Source: Streptomyces sp. TRM49041
GTDB lineage: Bacteria > Actinomycetota > Actinomycetes > Streptomycetales > Streptomycetaceae
Direction: 5' to 3'
NCBI RefSeq assembly: GCF_008271805.1
Contig: NZ_VSRY01000139.1
Span: 1 to 64,000, forward strand
DNA length: 64,000 nt
The position numbers were made by a program, and so were the translations under genes. Below, in pieces: positions 35,004-42,985 of this stretch. The stretch's first letter is position 1; every line of letters starts with the position of its first letter. The notes below the pieces were generated by a model. That model did not search any database. It was not told where the DNA came from and was given only the letters and a program-made list of their open reading frames with translations.

Positions 35004-37322
35004 GTGGCGATGAGGGCCCCGGTGCGCTGGGTACGCGCCGATCTCCGGGCAGTGCGCGGCGAAGCGCTGCTGGTGGTCCTCGCAACGGCCGGGATCATCA
35101 TCTCGCTGCTGCTCGCCAGCGCCTTCCTCTCCTACGCCACCAACCCCTGGCAGCGGGTCTTCACCCAGTCGTCCGGCGCCCATGTCTGGATCCACACCAC
35201 GGCATCGGCCGACGCCCGATCACTGGCCGACATCGACGGCGTGGAGAGCGTGTCGGGGCCGTTCAGCACCGCGGAGGCCACAGCGGAACTGCGTGGCGTC
35301 GATGCGACGCTGGAGATGCGCGCCACCGCCTCCCAGCCGCCGGACGTGGCGCGCCCACTGATCGTGTCCGGTCACTGGCTCACGCCTGACGACCCCGAGG
35401 GCATCGTGCTGGAGAACTCGGTGGCCCAGGCGCTGGTGGCCGAGCCAGGCGACTCGCTGCAGCTGCGCGGCACCGACGGAACCGACCGCACCCTGCGCGT
35501 CGTGGGCACCGCCGACACCGCGGAACCGCGCTATCGCGCGGAAGAAACCCCCGGCGTCGGATGGGTGCTGCCGACCGTCCTCGCCCAGGTGGCGCCCGAC
35601 CCCGAGCGCCGTGGTCAGACCATCGGGCTTCGGCTGGAGAATGCCGAAGACACCGACTTCGTCGTCCAACGGGCGGTCACCGAGCTCGGAGCCGACCAGG
35701 TGGCCAGGGTCTCCACCTGGCAGCAGGCCCAGGGCGAGGCCGAAGGCGGGAGCCGGCTCCTCGGTCTGCTTCTCGGGGTATTCGGGCTCGGCGCCCTGCT
35801 GGCCGCGGTCCTGGCGGTGACGGGCGCCATCAGCACCCGCATCCGGGGACATCTGCGGGACATCTCCGTGCTCAAGGCAATCGGTTTCACCCCCGCGCAA
35901 CTGGTGCGGATGTACCTGGGGGAGCACCTGTTGCTGGCACTGGTCGGCGTCGTGTGCGGGACGCTCGCCATCGAACTGCTGGGCCCGCTGCTGCCTGGCC
36001 GAGTCGGTGAGGCGATGCAGCTGTGGCAGGCGCTGCCCGGCCATGCGTGGGTGCCCGCGGCGATATCGGCGGGCACGCTGCTGCTCATCGCCGCCACGAC
36101 AGGGGCGGCCGCCTGGCGGGCCGGACGTGTACCGCCCGTGCCGGTCGCGCGGGCAGCGGTCCCGACCGGCCGCCATTTGTCCAGAAGCGTACGCCGTGCC
36201 CTGGGGCTGCGCCTCCCACCTGCCCTCGTGCTCGGCTGGCGCGGTGCCTTCGACCGCCCGGGGCGCGCTGTGGCAGCCGTCGGACGACTGGCCGTACCAC
36301 TGTTGCTGATCACTGTGGCCCTGGGCACCTGGACCACGCTGGACGCCTTTGAGCACCGGCCGCAGGCGGTGGGGCTCGCCGCCTCGCTCACCGCGCGCGG
36401 CGAGGGTCCCGACCAGGCGTCCGTACGACAGCTGCTGACGGCTCACCCCGAGGTGGCGGCGGCATACCCGGGCTCCGAAGTCGCGGCTCTGGTGCCGGGG
36501 CAGACCGGCACGATCAGGCTCCGGGGCCTCGGCGAGGAGGACCGCCCGTACCCGTTCGTCGTCGCCGAAGGACGGACACCGAGCGGTCCGGACGAGGCGG
36601 TGGCGGGGCAGGGCCTGCTCGATCTCCTCGATGCCGAGGTCGGCGACTGGGTGCGCGTGACGGTGCAGGGGAACCCTCAGGTGCTCCACATCGTCGGGCG
36701 CAGCATCGAGCCGGAGGACAACGGACGCGTGATCTCCACATCCCTGGACACACTCCGGGAGAGTAGTCCTGCGCTGCGGCCCGGCTTCCATCATCTGGTA
36801 CTCGAGAACGGCGCCGATGCCGGCGCGGTGAAGGACGATCTGGCCGGGACCGCCGAGGGCAGGCTCGACGTCCGCGAAATCGGCAAACCTGCGGAAGCGC
36901 TCCCACCGGTGCGCAGCGTGATCATCATTGGCCTCATCGTCGTGCTGGGGCTGATCGGATTGGCCGAGCTGTCGGCGACCACCGCCGCGGGTGCTCAGAA
37001 CCGGCGCCGGGACCTGCTCGCCCTCAAGGCCATCGGGCTCACTCCACGCCAGATCATGTCGGTGATCGTGGCCGACACAGGCTTTATCGCACTTGCCGCC
37101 AGCGTGCTCGGAACGGTCGTCGGGGTGCAGGTCTCGGACTGGCTGATCGATCTCCAAGGCCATTCCAGCGGCATCGGCGCGGGCATCGCCCAGAGCCCCC
37201 CGCCGGCCTACCTGATCGTTGTCGTGGCCGCTGCGGTGACGGGCGCGGTTGCCGTCTCGGCGCTACCCGCCGCCCGGGCCGTGCGACAGCGCGTCACGGA
37301 TACGCTGAGCGACTCGCTGTGA
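35004..37322 (+). CDS. FtsX-family ABC transporter permease
   Basis: A 772-residue permease with the duplicated FtsX layout: first helix (LLVVLATAGIIISLLLASAF), a MacB-type periplasmic-like domain, three helices around residues 250-370 (LLGVFGLGALLAAVLAVTGA, LLLALVGVVCGTLAIELLG). The second half repeats this, ending in FtsX helices (IIIGLIVVLGLIGLAELSAT, VADTGFIALAASVLGTVVGV, YLIVVVAAAVTGAVAVSALP). It functions with the preceding ATPase, probably as an efflux or lipoprotein-type exporter. The start is the GTG right after the ATPase stop; an ATG two codons on is also possible. It is the last gene of the PadR operon. Confidence 0.92.
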   Translation: MAMRAPVRWVRADLRAVRGEALLVVLATAGIIISLLLASAFLSYATNPWQRVFTQSSGAHVWIHTTASADARSLADIDGVESVSGPFSTAEATAELRGVDATLEMRATASQPPDVARPLIVSGHWLTPDDPEGIVLENSVAQALVAEPGDSLQLRGTDGTDRTLRVVGTADTAEPRYRAEETPGVGWVLPTVLAQVAPDPERRGQTIGLRLENAEDTDFVVQRAVTELGADQVARVSTWQQAQGEAEGGSRLLGLLLGVFGLGALLAAVLAVTGAISTRIRGHLRDISVLKAIGFTPAQLVRMYLGEHLLLALVGVVCGTLAIELLGPLLPGRVGEAMQLWQALPGHAWVPAAISAGTLLLIAATTGAAAWRAGRVPPVPVARAAVPTGRHLSRSVRRALGLRLPPALVLGWRGAFDRPGRAVAAVGRLAVPLLLITVALGTWTTLDAFEHRPQAVGLAASLTARGEGPDQASVRQLLTAHPEVAAAYPGSEVAALVPGQTGTIRLRGLGEEDRPYPFVVAEGRTPSGPDEAVAGQGLLDLLDAEVGDWVRVTVQGNPQVLHIVGRSIEPEDNGRVISTSLDTLRESSPALRPGFHHLVLENGADAGAVKDDLAGTAEGRLDVREIGKPAEALPPVRSVIIIGLIVVLGLIGLAELSATTAAGAQNRRRDLLALKAIGLTPRQIMSVIVADTGFIALAASVLGTVVGVQVSDWLIDLQGHSSGIGAGIAQSPPPAYLIVVVAAAVTGAVAVSALPAARAVRQRVTDTLSDSL

Positions 37323-37374
37323 GCCGAGGCCGCACCGCAACGGCGGCGACACCGGCGTCCGGACCGGGGGCGGT

Positions 37375-37890
37375 CTAGTAGCCGGTGGCGACCACCGCAG
37401 AAGTGATGCGCAGGCCCGCCCGGCTGCGCCAGCCGTCCCCGTCGGGGCCGAACTTGGTCCAGATCGCCAGGTGATCCACGATGCCCAGACCTCGGCCGTG
37501 TTCGTCCTCGGCGACAGCGCCACCCTGGGCCCGGGGGCGGTCCGAAGCTCCGGTGTCGACCACGTCGACACATATCTCCTGGCCGGTCAGGGCCAGGCTG
37601 ACGGTCATGTCCTTGCCGCCGTGCCGCGCGGCATTGCCGGCCAGCTCGCCGATGACGAGGACCACGGAGTCCCGGTCAGGCTCGCTCAGCCCCCAGCGGG
37701 ACAGATGAGCCGCGCTGAACCGGCGGACCGTGTGAACCCGGCGCTCCTCGGCCGGCAGGGTGATCACGACGCGGTGGGCGGTGACCTCACCGGTCGCGAG
37801 CCGCTTGGCGGGCGACGTTCCGTAGCCTGCGTGGAGGAGGCGACGCCCGCGCGATGCGGTGGGGCAGATGGTGGTCGGTGCCAGAGCCAT
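37375..37890 (-). CDS. ATP-binding serine-kinase-type anti-sigma regulator
   Basis: A 171-residue protein with a single HATPase_c_2 domain: VITLPAEERRVHTVRRFSAA, the N-box VLVIGELAGNAARHG, the G1 box ICVDVVDTGASDRP and the G2 box DEHGRGLGIVDHLAIWTKF. This is the RsbW/SpoIIAB-like type, very numerous in Streptomyces, often linked to partner switching with PP2C phosphatases. The first 35 residues have no homology, so the true start may be a little downstream. It is convergent with the ABC operon and has no operon partner. Confidence 0.88.
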   Translation of the reverse strand: MALAPTTICPTASRGRRLLHAGYGTSPAKRLATGEVTAHRVVITLPAEERRVHTVRRFSAAHLSRWGLSEPDRDSVVLVIGELAGNAARHGGKDMTVSLALTGQEICVDVVDTGASDRPRAQGGAVAEDEHGRGLGIVDHLAIWTKFGPDGDGWRSRAGLRITSAVVATGY

Positions 37891-38726
37891 GACCTTGCCT
37901 CGCTCATCTCATCAGCAGTCCGGGCGAACGGCGCTGAATCCTCACGCCCGGCTTCATTCGTCACGAGCGTCACACCCGATTCCCGTGACCTTGTCCGGCT
38001 CGATGCCAGTTGCTGTCCCTCGCCGGACCTGTTGTACATACATGTTAGGTATGCCCGGAAGTGCTGGTCAAGGGGTGAGGGAGAGTATCTGCCTCAAACA
38101 TGCCCATATCGTTCGATTCATGTATGAGATGCCGCTGGGCGCGGTGAGTACCGAACAGGTAGGCAAGCCCGCGCACAGGTGTTGATCGCCGGATGGGCCG
38201 TACGTTTCGGTGTGCTCCTGCTTGTCCAGGCGGGGTCGGCGGGGTCGGCCACATGGCGGGCGCCGGCCTGGGTGACGCCCCGGGCAGGCGAGCCGAAATC
38301 GAAGCAGCCGCTCGCTCCGGCTCTCGGTGAGCAACGCGCTGGGCCGCGTGATCCAGGAAGTGATCTTGCGGGTGCTGGGGATGTACGCGCAGACGATGCG
38401 GCGCCAATCACGGCGTCCCGGCCCCGGGCCTAAGCCCGGCCACGCCTACGCCGTAAGCCGGGACCGCGGGCGATCTTCTGAGAGAGGGCTCAGCGCACCG
38501 TCACCCCGGCGGCAAGTGGCGGGGCGAGGTTCTGGCTTTCGAGCCAGTTGAGGAGATGGAGGAAGGCGACCGCAGTCGCCGGCGGGCGGGCGTGAGCCGG
38601 GCCGGCGTGGAGCTTCGGATGCCTTTGCCTTCTCTTTACAACCCGGCCCTCTGCCGTGTCGTCTCTCCGCTCGACCCATCACCCAGCCCGTCCGCACACC
38701 GGGCGGACAAGAAAGAGAGCGAGTCG
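37891..38726. other. Gap without supported gene
   Basis: About 835 bases. Open frames on both strands have poor codon bias and no family match. A short AT-richer stretch (ttgtacatacatgttagg, about 38033-38050) could be a promoter. One frame near 38327-38400 (ALGRVIQEVILRVLGMYAQT) looks protein-like but has no recognisable context. Confidence 0.4.
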
Positions 38727-39119
38727 ATGCGCCGAATCATCCTCAGCGCCATGGCACTCACCGCCACCGCCCTGACGGCAAGCACCACGCCCGCATCCGC
38801 CGACGGGACCTCCACGAGCCCGGCCCCCAGCCCTACGGCCACCGTCCCCTCGGCCACTGCCACCCCGGCCGACGGTGGCGAACCGACCCGGGCCCCCTCC
38901 CCCGTCCCCTCACCGCCGTCGGCCGAACCGACCCGGGCGGCCGACGGCGGCCAGGTCTCCGTCGTACCGTCGGGCGCTCCCGACACCGGAGTGACGGCGG
39001 CCGCTTCTGGGTCCGGGACCGGACGAGGTGAGCTGATCGGCGGTGCAGCCGCCGCGATACTCGCCGTCGGCGGCACAACGGCCTTCGCCGTACGGCGAAG
39101 GCGTGCGAACGGGGCATGA
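38727..39119 (+). CDS. LPxTG-like surface protein, small, Pro/Ser/Thr-rich
   Basis: A 130-residue secreted protein: signal peptide 1-26 (cleavage near TPASA), a Pro/Ser/Thr/Ala-rich stalk (27-82), the sortase-type motif PDTG at 85-88 (GAPDTGVT), a membrane helix (LIGGAAAAILAVGGTTAFAV, 103-122) and a basic tail RRRRANGA. This is the architecture of a sortase substrate. The stop overlaps the class F sortase gene (ATGA at 39116-39119), which supports a functional pair. A purine-rich ribosome site (AAGAAAGAGAGCGAG) precedes ATG 38727. Confidence 0.75.
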   Translation: MRRIILSAMALTATALTASTTPASADGTSTSPAPSPTATVPSATATPADGGEPTRAPSPVPSPPSAEPTRAADGGQVSVVPSGAPDTGVTAAASGSGTGRGELIGGAAAAILAVGGTTAFAVRRRRANGA

Positions 39120-39793
39120 CGCCGCTCTCCAGGCGCGCATTCGCCGCGGCGGGCGTGGCTGTGCTGATGGCGGGGTGTGCCGGCCGCGAAGCCGAGCAGC
39201 AGGACTCCACCAGACGTCCCCGAAGGGCGAGCGGCGCTGCGGGGGGCACGCACAGAAGTGCCGAGGACACGCCACCGCCACCCCCTCCCGCGCCCTCGGC
39301 ATCCGCGAACACGGCCCGTTCCCTCGGACGCTCGGTCCCGGTCAGGCTGCAGATCCCGGCGATCGGGGTCGACACCCCGGTCATCGGGCTGGGGCTGGCT
39401 CCGGACGGCACCGTGCGGGTGCCGCCGGTCACGGCCGACGACCGGGCGGGCTGGTACCGACACTCGCCGACCCCGGGCCAGGCCGGTCCGTCGGTCATCC
39501 TCGGCCATGTCACCGTGGGCCCCTACGGGGACGGGGTGTTCCGACACCTCGCCCGGATGCGCCGGGGCGACCGGATCGTGGCACGCAGGCAGGACGGCGC
39601 ATCGGCGGAGTTCGCGGTCAGCGCCGTACGGACCGTCGCCAAGGCGTACTTCCCTGCCGACGACGTCTACGGCGACACGAGCCACCCGGAACTGCGGCTG
39701 ATCACGTGCGGCGGCCCTCGCACGGGCGACGAGTACCGCGACAACGTGATCGTCTTCGCCCGCCTGGCCGCCTCTACGCCCCCTGCCCCCTGA
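39116..39793 (+). CDS. Class F sortase
   Basis: A 225-residue membrane-anchored transpeptidase. An N-terminal signal/lipobox-like segment (AFAAAGVAVLMAGCAG) and a Pro-rich linker (about 25-70) lead into the sortase barrel: VPVRLQIPAIGVDTPVIGLG, GWYRHSPTPGQAGPSVILGH (catalytic His near 131), LRLITCGG (Cys near 198) and DEYRDNVIVFA (Arg near 208). All three catalytic residues are present. It would link the upstream PDTG protein to the cell wall. It is translationally coupled to that gene. Confidence 0.92.
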   Translation: MTPLSRRAFAAAGVAVLMAGCAGREAEQQDSTRRPRRASGAAGGTHRSAEDTPPPPPPAPSASANTARSLGRSVPVRLQIPAIGVDTPVIGLGLAPDGTVRVPPVTADDRAGWYRHSPTPGQAGPSVILGHVTVGPYGDGVFRHLARMRRGDRIVARRQDGASAEFAVSAVRTVAKAYFPADDVYGDTSHPELRLITCGGPRTGDEYRDNVIVFARLAASTPPAP

Positions 39794-39912
39794 CCCCAAG
39801 AACACGGCACGCACGGAGACCGGAACGTCGGCAGCCGACCGGAGGTCGGCTGTCGGCGGCCCCGCATCCTTCCCCACCGAACCGTGCGAAGCCCCAACGA
39901 CCATGGAGAGCG

Positions 39913-40404
39913 TTGAAACGGTCCCGAGACAAGGCAGCTTCCGAACTGTTCACCGCCCTCTATCCGCGCCTGGCGGGCTGGTGCCGCGGCCTCGTGGACG
40001 ACGACGAGACCGCACACGAGATCGCCTCCGAATCCTTCACCCGGCTCTGGGCCCGCTGGAGCCAGGTGAAGGAGCCGCGCGGATTCCTCTATGTCACCGC
40101 GGCCAACCTCGTACGGGACCACTGGCGCAAACTGGAGCGCGAGCGGCGGGCGATACGCCGGGTGACGACGCAAGCCGGAGTGCACTCACACAACGAGCAG
40201 GCCGACCCCTCGGTACGCCTGCTGGTCCAGTCCCTGCCGGAACGACTCCGCACCCCGATCCTTCTCCACTACTACGCCGACATGCCGATCCGGGAGGTGT
40301 CCATGCTGACCGGGCGCAAGGAAGGAACCGTCAAGGCCGACCTCCACGCGGCCCGCGAACTGCTCCGCACCCAGATGAGGAGAAGCCTTGACCACACGCT
40401 TTGA
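39913..40404 (+). CDS. ECF-type RNA polymerase sigma factor
   Basis: A 163-residue factor. Region 2: FTALYPRLAGWCRGLVDDDE, AHEIASESFTRLWARWSQVK EPRGFLYVTAANLVRDHWRK. Region 4: SLPERLRTPILLHYYADMPI REVSMLTGRKEGTVKADLHA. The start is a TTG at 39913 with GGAGAG at 39905-39910, the only candidate close to the family N-terminus. The following gene begins within its 3' end. It lies 120 bases after the sortase gene and may control this surface-protein cluster. Confidence 0.88.
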   Translation: MKRSRDKAASELFTALYPRLAGWCRGLVDDDETAHEIASESFTRLWARWSQVKEPRGFLYVTAANLVRDHWRKLERERRAIRRVTTQAGVHSHNEQADPSVRLLVQSLPERLRTPILLHYYADMPIREVSMLTGRKEGTVKADLHAARELLRTQMRRSLDHTL

Positions 40405-40876
40405 CGACGACGTGGACGGTCCGGAGCCCACACCCGACGACCACCTCACGGCGGTCCTGCGCGCTCCCTCCGACCACCTGGCCCCGCCGCCCGGCCGCTT
40501 CGCGCAGATCCGCCGCACAGCATCCCGCCGCCGCACACTGCGCACGGCGGCGGGGCTCGGCGTGACCTGCGCCGTCGCAGCCCTCATCACCATCCCGCTG
40601 TACCTCGCAAGTCCGGTCGCCCCCACGTCCCCGACGCCACCGCTCGCTCCCCCGCCGGCCGGCGACCGGACGACGCCGACCCCACCGACGCCGCTACCCA
40701 CACCGTCGGCGCCGACGAGCCGTCCGGCACCACCCCAGCCCTCAACGCCCCCAGCCACCACAGGCGACGACACCAACCAGCCCTCAACGCCCCGTAACCC
40801 GGTCCCCACCCCCGCGCCCTCCACGGCGGCACCGGTCCCACAGTCCCGGGCAGCGGACGACAATGTCGGCGGGTGA
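40388..40876 (+). CDS. Single-pass membrane protein with Pro/Thr-rich outer tail (possible anti-sigma)
   Basis: A 162-residue protein. An acidic cytoplasmic N-terminus of about 50 residues (TTRFDDDVDGPEPTPDDHLT) precedes one membrane helix (TAAGLGVTCAVAALITIPLY, about 53-72) and a Pro/Thr/Ser-rich outer tail. It starts at TTG inside the sigma gene, overlapping it by 17 bases, so it is translationally coupled. Position and topology suggest it holds the sigma factor, but no zinc anti-sigma motif is visible. Confidence 0.7.
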   Translation: MTTRFDDDVDGPEPTPDDHLTAVLRAPSDHLAPPPGRFAQIRRTASRRRTLRTAAGLGVTCAVAALITIPLYLASPVAPTSPTPPLAPPPAGDRTTPTPPTPLPTPSAPTSRPAPPQPSTPPATTGDDTNQPSTPRNPVPTPAPSTAAPVPQSRAADDNVGG

Positions 40877-41601
40877 GACACCACACTCACAGCTGTGTGC
40901 GCGTCGCCCGTCCGCGGGGCCGCGACGACTCGTCCCTGTGGCGACGCCGCCCGCCGTCGCCTGGAGCGAGCGCGCGCGGCGAGCGCGGCGAGCACGGAGT
41001 GTTGTGAGCTGCGGGCCTTCATGAGGTCGCGGCGCGGCGGGATATCCGTCCGCGGGTTCTGCACGAGGTGATAGGGCCGGTCGCTCGGGGCTTCCGGGTG
41101 CCTCTGGCACCCGAGGGCGCGCCTCGCCCGTCACGCCCCGCCGCCGGGCAGTGACACCGACAGGCGCCGCGTGCTGCCCGGCCCGTATCGTCGCCTGCCC
41201 GCGGCCTGCACGGTCACGGACGCCGGGGTGCGGCCGGTGCCCCGCCCGGCCGCCGTGGCCGGGCGGGGCACCGGCCTGTGGGCGACCAGGGCGGGGACCG
41301 TGCCATCACGCCGGACAGGACCAGACCCCGCAACGCCCCGCAGCAGCAGCACGGCGGCCCGATCCAGGTCGCGGCCTTCACGGCCCGGTACGGGAGGAGG
41401 CCGCGCGCAAGCCCCGGCTCGCGCCAGAGGTCAGCCGGGTGCACCCGGCCTCCTCGGCGTGCCGCGGGTCTCCTTCCTGGTCGGCCCCGCGACGGGGGCT
41501 CGGGTGGGGACGGTCAGAGGGCATTCCATTCCCGATGCGTGAAGGACGGGTCGGGTGCGCCCGAGCCGGGAAGGATGGGTTCGGAAGATCGGGGAGGGGA
41601 A
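40877..41601. other. Gap with strong hairpin, no supported gene
   Basis: About 725 bases. It contains the hairpin at 41232-41276 and, near its end, the GGAGGGG ribosome site (41593-41599) of the next gene. Open frames here are shadows without family resemblance. Confidence 0.5.
41232..41276. terminator. 20-bp perfect hairpin (terminator-like)
   Basis: Arms 41232-41251 and 41257-41276 are exact reverse complements around GCCGT. It is very GC-rich, without a U-tract. It is too far (about 355 bases) from the last upstream stop to be an ordinary terminator of that gene, but could separate the sortase cluster from the conflict-type module that follows. Confidence 0.7.
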
Positions 41602-42000
41602 ATGTCGAAATTATCCGAGCGGTTGGCGGCATTCTGCCGCGAGTTGGCCAGCGGGGACCTGCGGCCCGTCGCTGCCGACGCCGGTGCCGCGGACGCCGTC
41701 GATCAGATCCTGGCCGACCTCAGGTCCGGGACGCCGGAGGAAGCGCTGGGGGCAGAGCTCGACCGGCTCGACGCTGCGCTGATCCGGTACGGCATCGTGG
41801 GCGGCCTGACACCCACGGCCCGGCAATACCAGGCCAGCCCGGCCGCTTCCGACGGCGGCCATCTGACGGCGGAGGTCTGGGCCTGCCCCCGCGGGCCCCA
41901 GGGCCGCTGTGGCCGCTGGCACGCCATCGGCGCGGCGACGGATCCGCCCGCCTGTGCCGTCGACGACTCCCCGCTGGTCCGGAAGCGTCCGAGCCGGTGA
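41602..42000 (+). CDS. Small protein with C-terminal cysteine motif, CHAT-system associated
   Basis: A 132-residue protein. The helical N-terminal part is SKLSERLAAFCRELASGDLR, ADAVDQILADLRSGTPEEAL and AELDRLDAALIRYGI. The C-terminal half is VWACPRGPQGRCGRWHA...PPACAVDDSPL, a C-x7-C ... C arrangement like a small zinc-binding or rubredoxin-like knuckle. I do not recognise a named family, but similar small proteins stand beside actinobacterial NTPase/CHAT conflict genes. The ATG has GGAGGGG directly upstream. The next gene starts in a GTGA overlap, so the two are coupled. Confidence 0.7.
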   Translation: MSKLSERLAAFCRELASGDLRPVAADAGAADAVDQILADLRSGTPEEALGAELDRLDAALIRYGIVGGLTPTARQYQASPAASDGGHLTAEVWACPRGPQGRCGRWHAIGAATDPPACAVDDSPLVRKRPSR

Positions 42001-42935
42001 CCACGCTGCTCTCCGAACTCGGCAAGAAGCTTGCCGAGCGCTGGGTCGCGCTCCTGGTGCTGCCGGGTCTGCTCTATGTCGGCGTTGCCGGTGCGGCGCT
42101 GCGGCTGGGACACTCCCAAGCTCTGGACGTCGGGGAGCTGGGCCGATGGATCACGGCACGGGCCTCGGACCCTGCGAGCCACAACGCCGGGGTCATCGTC
42201 CTGCTCCTCGCCGCGACGCTGATCGCGGCTGCCGGGGCCGGGCTTGCGGCAGCCGCGCTGGGGCGCCTGGTGCACGGTCTGTGGACGCTGTCCGGCAGCC
42301 GGCCACCGCTGCGGGTGCTCGCCCGGTGGCGGAAGCGGCGATGGGAGAAGGCCAGTCGGCGGATCGGTGAAGCGATGGGCGCGGTGCTGAGCAGGCCCGG
42401 CCCGGTGCCGCAGGCGGAGCTGCGTTCGGCTGTGCGCGCCCGGGACCGTGTCTGCCCCGTTCCGCCCACACATGCCAGCTGGATCGGGGATCGGCTGGGG
42501 TCCGCCGACTTCCGCTGCCGGGAGGCATACGATCTCGATCTCGCCGCGGCCTGGCCGCGTCTCTGGCTGGTGGTGGCCGAGGAGACACGCAAGGAGCTGG
42601 TGACAGCGCATGACGCCTACTCCGCGGCCACACGCCTCATGGGGTGGGCTGCCCTGTACGCGCCGCTCGCGGTCCTGTGGTGGCCGGCGGCCGCGATCAC
42701 CCTGGTCGTGGCGGCGACAGCGCAGGTCCGCGGCCGCGGCGCGGCAGCGGTGCTGGCCGATCTCACCGAGGCCACGGTCGACTTGTACGGTGCCGAGCTG
42801 GCCGGGAGGCTGGGCATCGTCCATTCCGGAGACCTCACGCAGGAAGTAGGTGCCGCGATCACCGACCGTACCCGGAAGGATCAGCTCACGCTGTCGCACG
42901 CCGAGCCGGTGCCCTTGTCCCGGCGGGCGCGCTAG
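41997..42935 (+). CDS. Multi-pass membrane protein, CHAT-system associated
   Basis: A 312-residue protein: helix 1 WVALLVLPGLLYVGVAGAAL (about 16-35), helix 2 AGVIVLLLAATLIAAAGAGL (63-82) and a C-terminal hairpin LMGWAALYAPLAVLWWPAAA (222-241) with ITLVVAATAQV. Between them is a cytoplasmic region of about 120 residues with many Arg and Trp (LARWRKRRWEKASRRIG, WPRLWLVVAEETRKE). The family is unknown to me. It overlaps the preceding small gene (GTGA) and converges on the CHAT gene, with only 50 bases between the stops. Its likely role is the membrane component of a CHAT-centred conflict system; this is inference from neighbourhood. Confidence 0.7.
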   Translation: MTTLLSELGKKLAERWVALLVLPGLLYVGVAGAALRLGHSQALDVGELGRWITARASDPASHNAGVIVLLLAATLIAAAGAGLAAAALGRLVHGLWTLSGSRPPLRVLARWRKRRWEKASRRIGEAMGAVLSRPGPVPQAELRSAVRARDRVCPVPPTHASWIGDRLGSADFRCREAYDLDLAAAWPRLWLVVAEETRKELVTAHDAYSAATRLMGWAALYAPLAVLWWPAAAITLVVAATAQVRGRGAAAVLADLTEATVDLYGAELAGRLGIVHSGDLTQEVGAAITDRTRKDQLTLSHAEPVPLSRRAR

Positions 42936-42985
42936 CGGGCGCCATCACGGCGGGCCGCACCGTCGGCGAGCGGCGCGCCTGCCGC

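Noticed and set aside
38045..38551. Several open frames on both strands
   Set aside because: No family match, no ribosome sites, mutually overlapping; typical GC-rich shadows.
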